From: Phallusia mammillata
Lineage: Eukaryota; Chordata; Ascidiacea; Phlebobranchia; Ascidiidae
Assembly: GCA_003260075.1 (NCBI GenBank)
Contig: QLIY01000058.1
Span: 1-64,000, forward strand
Length of the DNA: 64,000 bases
Direction: 5' to 3'
Part shown: positions 21,601 to 32,517 of the stretch, piece after piece
Numbering within the stretch: position 1 is the stretch's first letter
Layout of the letters: each line of letters starts with the position of its first letter
Position numbers and translations under genes: made by a program
Notes under the pieces: generated by a model
Databases searched by the model: none
What the model saw: only the letters and a program-made list of their open reading frames with translations
What the model was told of the DNA's origin: nothing

Positions 21601-22976
21601 TGTGAGAGGTATTATTATTTTTATGGGATTATTAAATCTGGCTTGTCACAGCTTGATACAATGCCATATTCAGGTACTTAATATCATGTCACAGCACAGG
21701 TATAAACACCAATAGGCATATTTGCTAATGACAGATTATCTTAATACCGTGCGTAGTTCTTTAAAGATTATCCAATCATGCCAAGATGGGGGGGGGGTAC
21801 AGCACAGGTATAAACACCAATTAAGCATATTTGGTATTGACAGATTAACTTAATACCGTGCGTAGTTCTTTAAAGATTATCCAATCATGCCAAGATATAC
21901 ACATGTAATGACAGCAATGACAATAAATGGATTACAGAAGTATGACCACAAGAGCATGTCTAATAATAGTTGTGCAGCATGTGTAATGCTGAGCAAGACG
22001 TTTGTCATGTTATGGACTTTGGCACTGTATGACATACAAGTGCAAATATGTGTAGAGTGTGGGGGGGGGGCGGATTACAGAAGTATGACCACAAGACCAT
22101 GTCTAATAATAGTTGTGGAGCATGTGTAATGCTGAGCAAGACGTTTGTCATGTTGTGGACTTTGGCACTGTATGACATACAAGTGCAAATATGTGTAGAG
22201 TGTAGGGTATGATGTATATGGGTGACGGCATGTCACAGTGCTTCACACCTACAGACGTTATACCACCACTGCAATACACAACAATAGAAGCAAACATTTA
22301 TAAGCTATTTTGATGTATTGTTTTAAAATACAAGCCAATACAACTGAAACACTAAGTTGTTATGTTGGACAAGGAGTATATTCACTTATTAATACAAATC
22401 AACTGTGACAAAAGAACACGGAAAATCTGTCAAAACAGCTATATATATTTTTAGATTGAAAATATTATTTAGAGGAATCTGTCACTATTTAGGGGTTGTG
22501 CTCAGGACAGATACTGTAGACAATAGACATGCACACAATCCAGGCACAAGTGGTAAATAATCCACTGAAGAGAGATTGTGTTGGCTAATCCACCTTCTGT
22601 GGGGCATCTATGTTGTCTGTTGCGTAAAAGGAAGTACCGGCTTACAAAGGAAACAATTGAGGAGAATTTGTAAACAAGGAAAATAGCGCCTTAACACAAC
22701 TTCCTTCTACATCCGATGCATAGTAAGGGGAAATGGCTGACAAGTTGCATGTCAAACTATCTGGGCCAACTTAAATGTTGGTACATTTACACATCGGTCG
22801 ATAAACTACTGTAAGAAGCTAAGGCGCAAATAGAAATCAATTTCAAATCAAATTTCAAGAAACAATACTCGTAATTGAAACTTAAAGCTGGAATCACCCA
22901 GTCCATTGCTTGGTGGATGAAGACTAAACAGCCTTATAGCCAGGGTTGCCATACCGTCCTTATTTCTAAGATTTGT

Positions 22977-23049
<73 letters not shown>

Positions 23050-24041
23050 GGTTTTAAAGATATATATATTTCGCTATGACCCATCGATAAACTACTGTAA
23101 GAAGCTAAGACGCAAATAGAAATCAATTTCAAATCAAATTTCCTGAAGTGTTTTTGAACTTTATCCAGCAAAAATCACCAGAACAGCCAATCTATATAAA
23201 CATGTGTGGCTGTTTCACTTTATTAAATGCACACATGTATATTTCTACAGAACAGTTCAGTCAATTGCATATAATGTAATATCACTACCTGATAAAATGT
23301 TTACTTCATTTATTCTGGAGCAAAGGTTTTCAATGAGTTTTTTAATCGCCTCATCATTGAGTACATCATCGTTATTCTTATCCACAGCTGAGAGAAGACA
23401 TTTAATGGCCATTTCCTTTTTCAGTGACAACTCGTCACCAGCCGTAAAGGAGTTGGTGCGTTTGTTGTATTTGTGTTTGGGTTTTCTGAAAAAATTACGT
23501 ATAGGAAACTATTTAATAAAGCAAAATTTCATTCTTTCCAAAACACGAATACAAGTACAAACAAAACTTGATTTTTAAAAACTGTGCCTATACAGATATC
23601 TTATAAACCAATGCTCACACATTACAGACAATTCTCATGGCAGATAATATGGATTAAACTGAAACTTTTAGTATTATATCGTTTATCGATAAACACAGAA
23701 TAATTTAAGTACACTGAAAGCATCAGTTTAGCATATCAATTTTTTAAAGAGAATGTTTATTATTATGATAAAACTGCAAAACATGCATGTCAGATTTTTG
23801 TGGGCATAAACCTTACTGAAAATTCACTGAGAAAACTATGATCATGTACGTACCGATTTTTAGCGCCTGGCAATTTGGCAAATATGCTTTCCTCTTTTTC
23901 AGCGAGATGGAGGTCGTCTGTGTGACGGGAGTTTAAGAAAATGTCGAGAACATGATGAGTAAAAATGACGGCATCAATTTTGTGGAGTTCAAGTTCAGAA
24001 GCAAGCCACGTTTGAAGAGAAGCAATGTTGGCTTGAGACAT
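15061..24041 (-). CDS. KIAA0232: KIAA0232 homologue
   Basis: Seven exons join in frame to 970 aa: 24041-23854, 23485-23289, 21181-20995, 20560-18614, 17776-17697, 17292-17176 and 15257-15061 (TAA). Exons 1-2 contain LQTWLASELELHKIDAVIFT and IENLCSRINEV, matching the human N-terminal VQTWLGQELEKCGIDAMIYT and VEELCSRLKDL. The exon 3 segment EKYQDAFPSLF matches a human EAFPPL segment. At the exon 4/5 junction MTHFRPIHHNEVLESE matches human THFRPISASEL. The 1,947-bp fourth exon is acidic and Ser/Asp-rich with no known domain; an SRQRRRNK basic run lies near its start. The molecular function of this family is not known to me. The human protein is longer (about 1,395 aa). The start is the ATG at 24041, which gives the conserved N-terminus. 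Homology of the two ends is clear; the middle is mostly unalignable by eye. Some exons exist in duplicated copies that I left out. Confidence 0.8.
15598..15627. other. 30-base G run, probable sequence gap
   Basis: A pure G tract of 30 bases in the last intron of the KIAA0232 homologue. It is one of the six longer runs; I interpret it as an assembly gap with an estimated size. Confidence 0.55.
16383..16499 (-). repeat. KIAA0232: Second copy of KIAA0232 exon 6
   Basis: The 117-bp segment repeats exon 6 (17292-17176): same length, same acceptor and GTTTGC donor, same encoded DGSFGSYTSSFVSSLSPTKH. Introns on both sides are also duplicated, and the copies are separated by the 10-G run at 17081-17090. 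It is more likely an unmerged allele than a tandem exon. Confidence 0.65.
16538..16636. mobile_element. Complete 99-bp hAT-type MITE
   Basis: A perfect 16-bp terminal inverted repeat (CAGGGGTCCGCAAATA) is flanked on both sides by the 8-bp target duplication CCGTAAGG (16530-16537 and 16637-16644). It lies in a KIAA0232 intron. It has no coding capacity, so it must have been mobilised in trans by a hAT transposase. Confidence 0.9.
18100..18158 (-). repeat. KIAA0232: Truncated second copy of KIAA0232 exon 5
   Basis: The segment encodes RPIHRNEVLESENTLANSVD, a near match to RPIHHNEVLESENSLANPVD at 17776-17697. It is cut off by the 10-G run at 18090-18099. Intron sequence on its 5' side is also duplicated. 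Confidence 0.65.
21200..23280. other. Large KIAA0232 intron with unmerged duplicated segments
   Basis: Apart from KIAA0232 exon boundaries at either end, this intron holds direct duplications around the G runs at 21788, 22061 and 22979. For example, ATAAACTACTGTAAGAAGCT occurs at about 22800 and again near 23088. Frames of poly-Gly and poly-Pro here are products of the runs. No other exon was recognised. Confidence 0.55.
22979..23047. other. 69-base G run, probable sequence gap
   Basis: The run is flanked by duplicated sequence (about 22791-22855 and 23083-23145, roughly 95 percent identical). This pattern fits an unresolved contig join and not a genuine homopolymer. The poly-Gly frame at 22875-23057 and poly-Pro frame at 22848-23171 that cross it should not be annotated as proteins. 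Confidence 0.65.
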
Positions 24042-26281
24042 TGTTTCTAAGATAAAATATCGAGGTTACTTAACCAAATATCCTAAACATTTAGCGCCAT
24101 ATAATAATTTGAATCATACCTTTAAAATCCATTTTAACACATCAGTTGAGCAGTAACAGAAATCGGGTAGTAGGGAAGATCGGTATTAATATCCAGTGGT
24201 CTGTTTGTGCACCACCAATACTTGTAGTTACGTAATAGCATGGTGATGCAAACAATTACAAGTAACAGTAAACTGGTGAAGACCTGTTAGGTCATAATTC
24301 TAGGCTTGATAAGCACACAGGGCACAAACCTAAACAAAAAAAAAGTTTGGTTATTGGTACTAACCAATATGAACACACTTATGTGTGGAGTTATTACATA
24401 GTACACTACGTTGCAACATAAATGATGAACACATGTTTATCAAATGCACTGATTATAATTTATATTTTTGTATTTCAGTTTCTGTTAATTCTCCAAGAAA
24501 TAATATCTGGGGGGGGGGGAAATAAAAAAGTTTGGTTATTGGTACTAACCAATATGTACAGACTTATCTATGGAGTTATTATATTATACAGTACACTACA
24601 TTGCAACATAAATGATGAACACATTTTATCAAATGCTCTGCTTATAATTCATATTTTTGTATTTCAGTTTCTGTTAATTCTCCAAGAAATAATATCTGCT
24701 CTGAGATTTAGTAAACATTTTCTCAGAATGAGCTGGGTTCTATTTTCTGTAGTATTTAAAAAAAACTTTTCTAAAATAGGTCTGTTTCATAGAGGATTTA
24801 AAAAAGGGGGGGGGGTATATTTAGTAAACATTTTCTCAGAATGAGCTGGGTTTGATTTTCTGTAGTATTTAAAAAAAAACTTTTCTAAAATAGGTCTGTT
24901 TCATAGAGGATTTAAAAAATATACAAAAATCTGAACGCAAATGGTTGAATACATCTGGCAACTACGGAATGTAACACCTTTTGTTCATACACATGCTTAA
25001 CGCTATCAGCCTATCTAAATAACAATGGCTGATCAGCTGATAACTCAGCAGCAGATAAAAAGATAAATCAGCTGATTAGAAAGATTGCAAACTTCAATTA
25101 ACCGAAGTCTATTATAAAACGACGCTAACACACTAAACGTCTAGGGGGGGGGGTTAGAAAGATTGCGAACTTAAATTAACCGAAGTCTATTATAAAACGA
25201 CGCTAACACACTAAACGTCTAAACTCGTAAAGCTGTGAATCTCGCACATATTTTCGATATCGCCGTCGCGACGTAAACAAAGTCATAAAACATAAAAACA
25301 CAAAAGACAGCGAAGTTGAACCGTTGTTCTCAGTAGTAACCAAAGGTCATGCCAAAAACCTCGCTACAGCGACTTCGCATCGAGTCATGACGCATTCCCC
25401 GCCTACAAATATGACGCAATCTCGTGACTGGTGTTTCGCAATCGTGTCTTCATCATTGTGATGCTACAAAACGTGTTTATTCTACTTTCGATATATATTT
25501 AAGTCCATAAATTGAATTTTGGTATGTTTCAGCGTTTCCTAATCGTAATTCCATAAACGCACTGAGCGACAACGTATCTGTTTTTAAACTTTTGCCTTCG
25601 ACTACGATTGGCTGGCCTGCTTTCATAGCTCCCCTGTCATGCGCACAACCTAGCAATTATAATTTATACTTAACGTAGTCCCTTCGTTCTATGGGTAAGC
25701 CATATTCCAGAAGTGGCCAGGAAAATATATCAGCTTCCCAATTTTGATTTTTTTGCTTCTTTGTTTCCGACGCGACTTCCTAAACACCCAGAGACAGACA
25801 AACAGGAACTATTCTACAATTAAGCCGCTCGACAGACACTGTGTAACCAGCTTGTTTGTCCACAAAACAAATGACGAAACTTGCATCATTTACATACTCC
25901 ATGAAAATTCGACGTCAATACTCCAAGACGTATTGTCTGGCTCTTGACAAGATTTGTCCTAAATGACCTCACTAAAATGACGTTTTTGCATGTTTTTACA
26001 CAGTGACTAAATTCACACAATACACACGTCAAAAGACTGGTTACCATCCATTCAAAAATGTCGCAAACATTAAAATAAAATAAAAGTTTTGACAAAGATT
26101 TTTTTCAGACTGAAAATCCCATTGGACACTAAAACATTTTTTCTGTTCATATTGTTAAAACATAGTCAAAATATTGCATGATAAAAGAGTTTGTTAACAG
26201 TAAGAAAAAGGTTGAATAAATATGATGTGTTTTAAACAAAAAAAAATGATCCAGTACAGAATTTGTTCCATAAAATCATGA
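24042..26281. other. Upstream region of KIAA0232 and 3' flank of TTC1
   Basis: This region should contain the 5' UTR and promoter of KIAA0232. It includes three pairs of direct duplications around 10-G runs (24509, 24806 and 25144). A CpG-richer stretch at about 25240-25480 (ATCGCCGTCGCGACGTAAAC) is the best candidate promoter. No exon with protein homology was seen; the frames at 24422-24844 and 25744-25947 (+) look spurious. Confidence 0.45.
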
Positions 26282-28520
26282 TCATTTTGGTTGTTGAGTG
26301 TTTTGAACAAACTGAACATTGTAAGAACCAGTTTCTGGGTTTTGTTGCATCTGAAAGTTATTCGTTGACAAACCGAAAGGTTTTAAAACCATGTTTCCCA
26401 ACTCCTTCAGTTTTCCTGAAACACAAATTTGATCAGTGATTATTTTGAAAACAAACAAACACCCAAAGAAATGTTTTCTCTTATATTTTAAATGTGTCTG
26501 GACACACATGAAAGCTCCCTGAGTCCACTATGGACCACTACGAGCATAAGATACACATATTGTAGCCACTGGCCACACACAAGTTTAAGGTCAAGCAAAA
26601 CTGCTTCTTTACAGATTTGTTTTTTTAATCATTTAACATACCCATCATTTCTTCTTTCATTTTTTCATTTCTCTCATTAATCTGCTGGGGTAATCTCTTT
26701 AAAAAGATATAGTAAGTATTATGTTTCAATTAACTCAAATTTCACACAAAAATTCAAGACATCTTAGCACAACCATTCACAGAAAATATTGCTTTACAAA
26801 AATATTACAGTTCATGTTAATTTCAGTGCTTCTTCAATTATCTCATTTAACCAACATTTGGGGGGGGGGAAAAATTCAAGATATCTTAGCACAACCATTC
26901 ACAGAAAATATTGCTTTTTAAAAAAACATTTACACTTAGTCATGTTAATTTCAGTGCTTCTTCAATTATCTCATTTAACCAACATTTAACATAACAATTC
27001 CTTAGGTATCCTTAGGTAAGTAGAACTTTTTAGTTACTTTTCTTAACATACCATGCATGCCTCTCTGGCTTGCTGTACAGATGGATCAATTTCTATCACC
27101 GCTTTATAGTCCCCTAAAGCTTCATCAAGTTTTTCAGTGTCTTCATATAATTGTGCTCGCCGCAATAAGACTCTTACATATTTCGGGTTGAGCTCAATGG
27201 CTACATAAAAAAGAACATAAACAAAGGCATGTAAAGACTTCGTTGTCCGACTAAACATCATCATTTAGACATACCTTCTGAGCAATCTTTAATCGCTTCT
27301 GGGGGGGGGGATTTATAATCCCCTAAAGCTTCATCAAGTTTTTCTGTGTCTTCATATAATTGTGCTCGTCGCAATAAGACTCTTACATATTTGGGGTTGA
27401 GCTCAATGGCTACAAGAAAAAGAACATAAACAAAGGACATTTAAATGATGCATTGTTCAATGAAACATCATCATTTAGACATACCTTCTGAGCAATCTTT
27501 AATCGCTTCTTTATTTTTATCCTGAAAAAAACATGCCTTTATTTTATTCGTGTTTAACCCAACTTTAAAACCAAGCAATAGTAGTGATAAACAGTTTATG
27601 CAGAAAGTCTAGTACTTGAGAATCAGCAATACTACACTTACCATATTCTTGTAACATGCAGCTCTATTGGAAGGGGGGGGGGTAAAAAAACCTGCTTTAA
27701 CATTTTTTTTTACATTACGTTACACAGTTTATGCAGAAAGTCTAGTACTTGAGAATTAGCAATACTACACTTACCATATTCTTGTAACATGCAGCTCTAT
27801 TGGAAAACAAAACCGACCGTTCAATTTTAAAACATTTTGGACATCTCTGGAGACCTCTAGTGTACAAATCATGTGCTTCTGTGTATTCTGAGCAAAAACA
27901 TAAAATTACAAGTGTTGTGAAATTTATGCTAACCAACAAATTATGCATACTCTGTTGTTTAAATTGTTCATTGCCATCCTTTTTGAATTCCAGAGATTCC
28001 TTTTTCAGGTCCTAAAACGCACAAAGATGACCACAAGTTTGACTATAATCCTAACTGTGTGACTTAAGTGTGAACTTGCACCCCTGAGTGAATGCTTGTT
28101 TAGACTCATTTTAAGCTGAGCTCATATTTCAAAAGTTACATATTATTTACGTTGCGTACACTTTGGATTACAACTAGAATGTTCTATTAATAAAGCATTC
28201 AACTGCTTCTATCCTCAATAACATACCTCTTTTTCCTCTTCGGTCAAACCCTCTTCAAATTCCTCATCCAAACAAGTTTTTTCAATTGCCTCCGTCATTT
28301 CCTCAACTTCAGGATCAGCATTTTTTGCTTCATCATTTACCCCGGAAGTCTCTGTGTTTTTCTGTTCGATGTCATTTACAGGTATTTCTGTTGCAAGATT
28401 TGGATCTGCAGTAGTTTTTTCCGCATTGTCTGCGAGCTTATTGTCTTTCTTGTTTTGTTGAAAATTGTTTGTTTCACATTCAAAAAATTCTTCATCACTG
28501 CCACATTTTTCTTCTTCCAT
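26282..28520 (-). CDS. TTC1: TTC1, tetratricopeptide repeat protein 1
   Basis: Seven exons (28520-28227, 28011-27951, 27887-27775, 27521-27485, 27200-27052, 26696-26642 and 26415-26282) join in frame to 280 aa, close to the 292 aa of human TTC1. The N-terminal third is acidic ([16 protein letters not shown], then [13 protein letters not shown]). Three TPR units follow: [35 protein letters not shown] with [18 protein letters not shown], and [20 protein letters not shown]. The tail [20 protein letters not shown] is the family's C-terminal signature. TTC1 is a cytosolic adaptor reported to bind Hsp90-type chaperones and G-alpha/Ras proteins. The gene starts about 720 bp from the divergent INTS14. 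Partial duplicate copies of exons 3, 4 and 5 lie beside G runs inside its introns. Confidence 0.92.
27269..27409 (-). repeat. TTC1: Partial second copies of TTC1 exons 4 and 5 around a 10-G run
   Basis: Exon 5 sequence ([16 protein letters not shown]) is repeated at 27409-27311 and stops at the 10-G run 27301-27310. On the other side, 27300-27269 repeats the end of exon 4. The copies differ by a few substitutions, as alleles would. A partial exon 3 copy beside the run at about 27673-27682 shows the same arrangement. Confidence 0.65.
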
Positions 28521-29243
28521 TTCAATTTACTTGTCCGATACTTTTATATTTAATTTTCATTTACAATCAATCAAAAGATTTTATTCCTGTAAATTTGTCA
28601 TAGAATTTTGATCAATACCATGTTACTGTTGTAGAACCAGTGAAAAACAAGTGTATTTTGCTGATAAGAATGTTAAACCTTAGTAAGGCTTATACAAGAA
28701 AGAATGGCTGACAAACCATTAAGTAATACCAAATATTTATATTAACCTAACCAGCAATAGCTAACAATAAATTACAAACGTAAAATTGAAACGCAAAACA
28801 ACATATTTTCATTAAAACATCTAGGCACAACTTATTTCTTGAAATACAAGGTTAAAGGTCAAATCGGTTGTAAACAAAGATCGCTCGAATTTTTCCTTTT
28901 TCTTTTTTTCTTCACACGTGCTTTCACGTTTCAGCGAACATAGTATTTGTATGTAAGATACGACGTATTTTTGTGTAGCCTTTTAAAACAAATTATCATA
29001 CAACTGAGTTTGTCAACAACTGTAATTTGCAATTTTTTTCCTTTTTTGTCATGTAGGATGTTACTCGCAACTTAACGAAATCAGAACAGTTGTTATATTG
29101 TTTTCTTATGCAACATGTTGAAATATAGAAAAAAAAACGTTTTTTCTGATAATGCTGTGTGGTTTTTGTATTTCATTTCATGTTTATTAATGTGTACATT
29201 ATTTAAATTTTTTTAAAGCTGCCAATTAGACAATGTAGACAAA
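28521..29243. promoter_or_regulatory. Divergent (bidirectional) promoter region between TTC1 and INTS14
   Basis: The two start codons face away from each other and are separated by 723 bp with no other gene. The segment is AT-rich. It includes a pyrimidine-rich TTTTTCCTTTTTCTTTTTTT tract near 28891-28911 and CACGTG near 28915. Assignment as a shared promoter is by position only. Confidence 0.5.
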
Positions 29244-32054
29244 ATGCCCACAGTGATTGCAATTGACTGTTCGTTTTCCTTGAGCCAGTTATCAAACACT
29301 TCTGATGGAAATTCAGTTTCGAAGTTAAAGCTTGCAGGAATTTGCTGCCTTGAGATTATTGAGCGTTTGTCTGAAAAACTAAATCTGGAGCATTTTGCTA
29401 TTGTGTCATTTTCATCTAACGTCAATGTTATTTGCGACTTTACAAGGGATATTTCCCAGTTAAAATCAAGCATTAATAAGGTACATGATCTACTTTCAGT
29501 TTTATATATCGTTTATTCCACAATATAATTTGCCTTAAACAGTAGTTTATGGTCAGTTTTTACAATATGTTTTACAATGTTAATATTTTGTGATTTGTTT
29601 TAGTTAACGCTTGGAGACAAATCAACTTTCAGGCAATTTGTTTCAACCACCAACAAGTTCATCCGTAAGGAATGGGGTTGTATGCAGCCATGCAATATCA
29701 TTGTCATAACAGATGGAAGATTGGATGGATTACAGGAAGCTTCACCACATGTAAGTCAGCCAAAAAAAACTGTTTTGTGTTCCTTTTGACCAAACCTGAT
29801 AACAAATTTTGAGAAACGAATTTTAGACATCTTCAAGTGCCACTGCACAACTGTTTGAGTTCGACTGTCAACTTTATTTCTTGTGTCCCGAGACTGCTTC
29901 AAACATGAGAACAAGTGGCTGCTATGAGACTATGGAAAAAATCATGGAGCAAAACAGGGGTAAGCATTTGAACATTTAAAAGCAAAACAATTCTCAGAAT
30001 TACCAGTTTTATCTGCTGAAACAGAGCATAGTAATTATTTCCATTCCACTTATTTGCAAATTGCTTGGGGGGGGGGATCTCAGAATTATATACCAGTTTT
30101 ATCTGCTTAAACAGAGCATAGTAATTATTTCCATTCCACTTATTTGCAAATTGCTTTTTGTTGCACTTAATTGCAAACTTATCATAGTTGACATGGTATT
30201 CTGGTTATCTGAGTCAAGCCATCAAAAGTTGCGATCCACTAAAACATTAACTGTCAAGACTTACAAATTTGGTGTTGATTAGGACATGGATCCATTCACA
30301 CTCTGTTGAAATCCTACAACCAACTTCCATCTGATATTTTACCAACAATCAAGAAATTTCTTGATGACAACTTTCAGTCATTCCACGCTGTGGTTCAGTG
30401 TGGAAGTTTAAAAACCAAGGTTTGTAAAAAAACACTGTTCTTAAAATTTACACAACAAATGAGATTTTGTTGATTTTGTGGTGTAGGTCACACTGTATCC
30501 GAAAGTGAATAAGGTTGTCACTTATGATGAAGAGGAAGACTTTGAAGAAATTCTAGAAATTGTTGGATTTCTAAACATTTCAGATCTTGGAAATGCTCCA
30601 GTGACGTCAAGGTAACGTTTTACTGATTGGGTCATGTGTTCTATACAGGATTGGTCTTATATGGGTTCAATTTTGTGCTGTGCTGCAATCGTTTAAATAT
30701 AGTTCACTGATGATGGCATAAGCATTTGCCGAAACGTTTGAACAATAAAGCATGTCGCTTTTTAAGTCTAGTTGGACCGTTATTTTCCTCATTAAACTTG
30801 ATAATAGACTTCTGTATATTGCTTCGTTTTAAATATGTTGGACAGTAAATTACATTAACTTGGTTTTTAATACTCAGTACTGGGGAGGAATTTACTTTAA
30901 TTTTTTACATGTAGTTTATAAATAGGCACTTAATTAGCAGAAAATAACGTGTAAAGTTGATAATATACTCAATTGTACATGAACTTTTTATGGTTTAGCA
31001 TTTACTATGTAGTCATAGAGGCATGAAAATGTTTTGAATTGTCATTGGGAGAAATTATTTGAAAAAGGTTGGGAACTACCGCTCTAAGCAATGTGTGTTT
31101 CATACCTTTTTTTAAAAAAATTAACTTCTTTTTTAGACACCTTGTTTTACCCATTGAAGATAAGAACCCAAACGACAGCACAGCAACAAAAACTCAACCC
31201 TGCTTTACTGTGTTGCTGCATGGAAGTCTAAAAACTGAAAACAAAGTTGCATTAGTTCGAGTTGCAGCAAACTCATTTGGAATTATTTCATCGTGGAACG
31301 ACAACAAAACAAAGTCCAACCTGGTACTTTCCCTTTTCACCCCAGGGTTCACTTGCGTACCCTGGTTGGGTGACTTCAGATATTTGGGTCCAGCATCATT
31401 ATTACCTGTCCCTATGACGACCAAAAAAGGTGGGACCGATCTTCCGACATTTCCTGCTCAGAATCGGAAAGGCACCAAGCGAAGTTATGCCCAACCAACA
31501 GTGGCATGGACGCGGCCAACTGGTTTGCAAACTGATGTACAGAAAATATTAAGAAGTGTCAAGAAACTTCCAGAAAAGTCTCAGGTTAGAGTTTCTTCTG
31601 CCATAATGTTTCGCTGTTTAAATATTTTGTTTTTCCTCATTTATCAGTTAAAATCACAAATCCTTTTTTTATATAATTCTCATGACAAATATGATTGGCC
31701 ATATGGTCAACAAATGCAACATGCTCTATTGTGCATCACACTTTTTAAAACCATGCTACATTGTTATGTTGTCAAATTTATAGAGCTCTTCTGGCAATTG
31801 TTATTTTGTGTTAGGTGTTCTACAAAGATTTGAATAGATTAAGAAGAGCGGCGCTTGCATTTGGTTTTCACGAATTACTGGAAGGAATATCTCAGTTGTT
31901 AGAGAGGGAGTGTATACAACTGCCTGGAACAGCTCACCCCGAAGCAGCCCTACAATTGTCCCACGCTGCCCGAGAATTAAAAGCTTCCGTTAACTTGGGA
32001 TACGATTATAATCTCGAACCCCTAAAAACAGATTTCAAATTCCATAACAGATGA
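29244..32054 (+). CDS. INTS14: INTS14 (VWA9), Integrator complex subunit 14
   Basis: Seven exons (29244-29480, 29604-29750, 29827-29959, 30283-30419, 30487-30611, 31137-31584 and 31815-32054) join in frame to 488 aa, against 518 in human. The N-terminal von Willebrand A domain starts MPTVIAIDCSFSLSQ, with the DxSxS metal-site motif, and continues through IIVITDGRLDGL. The C-terminal part is strongly conserved: RHLVLPIEDKN, FTVLLHGSLK, KRSYAQPTVAW, RPTGLQTDVQKILRSVKKLP, FYKDLNRLRRAALAFGF and LLERECIQLPGTAHPEAA. The protein belongs to the nuclear Integrator complex, in a module with INTS10/13/15 that links Integrator to snRNA processing and transcription control. A 10-G run and duplicated flank (30067) lie in intron 3 and do not touch coding sequence. 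MIPEP follows on the same strand 463 bp downstream. Confidence 0.93.
30702..30743 (+). ncRNA. Hammerhead ribozyme-like motif (type I, minimal helix III)
   Basis: The core reads CTGATGA (30707-30713) and GAAA (30731-30734). Helix II pairs GGCA (30715-30718) with TGCC (30727-30730) across an 8-nt loop. Helix III is only AC/GT (30734-30737). Helix I pairs GTTCA (30702-30706) with TGAAC (30739-30743) at all five positions. The expected cleavage position follows T30738 (GUU triplet). One extra base, T30714, sits between the core and helix II. It lies in INTS14 intron 5. Such small hammerheads are known in Penelope-like retroelements and retrozymes; activity is untested. Confidence 0.5.
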
Positions 32055-32247
32055 TTGCTTCACAAGACAAAAAAAACTCGCAAAAATGTTGTATTCTGTT
32101 TTTTTCACATCACTGGATTGTAAAGTAAACCTTTATTGTGCCTGTACAACTACACTCTGTTTTAATTTCTTGAATAATGTTGAATATGTACAACATGTCA
32201 TTGGACTTGAATGCTATTTCAAACTTAAACTGAGTGATAGTTTAAAC

Positions 32248-32429
32248 CAGGGGTGTGCAATCTTTGTTACTGTTGGGCCAAATACAATTGCCAAAATTAG
32301 AGCGCGGGCCGCACCTGGGTATAACACAAGGTGATTTTACTTTGTTTGCATACCAAAAGCGTCACAGCGGGCCGCAGAACCTTTTTTCAAGGGCCGCATC
32401 TGACCCGGGCCGCAGGTTGCACACACCTG
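32248..32429. mobile_element. Complete 182-bp hAT-type MITE (GGGCCGCA family)
   Basis: The ends are CAGGGGTGTGCAATC and GGTTGCACACACCTG, an imperfect inverted repeat. The flanks are an exact 8-bp duplication GTTTAAAC (32240-32247 and 32430-32437). The interior contains GGGCCGCACC and GGGCCGCAGA blocks shared with 51498-51805. It lies between INTS14 and MIPEP. Confidence 0.9.
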
Positions 32430-32517
32430 GTTTAAACAAAACTAAGAAATTTTCTTATTATTGCACATTTTTTCAGACAAATTAGAAAAACATGGCTTGA
32501 CTGATTAAGCGATAAAT

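Noticed and set aside
22848-23171. Poly-Pro and poly-Gly open reading frames (also at 43518-43817, 48544-48846, 56952-57212 and 6489-6785)
   Set aside because: They exist only because a G run is translated. The runs look like gap filler and the flanks are non-coding or in other frames.
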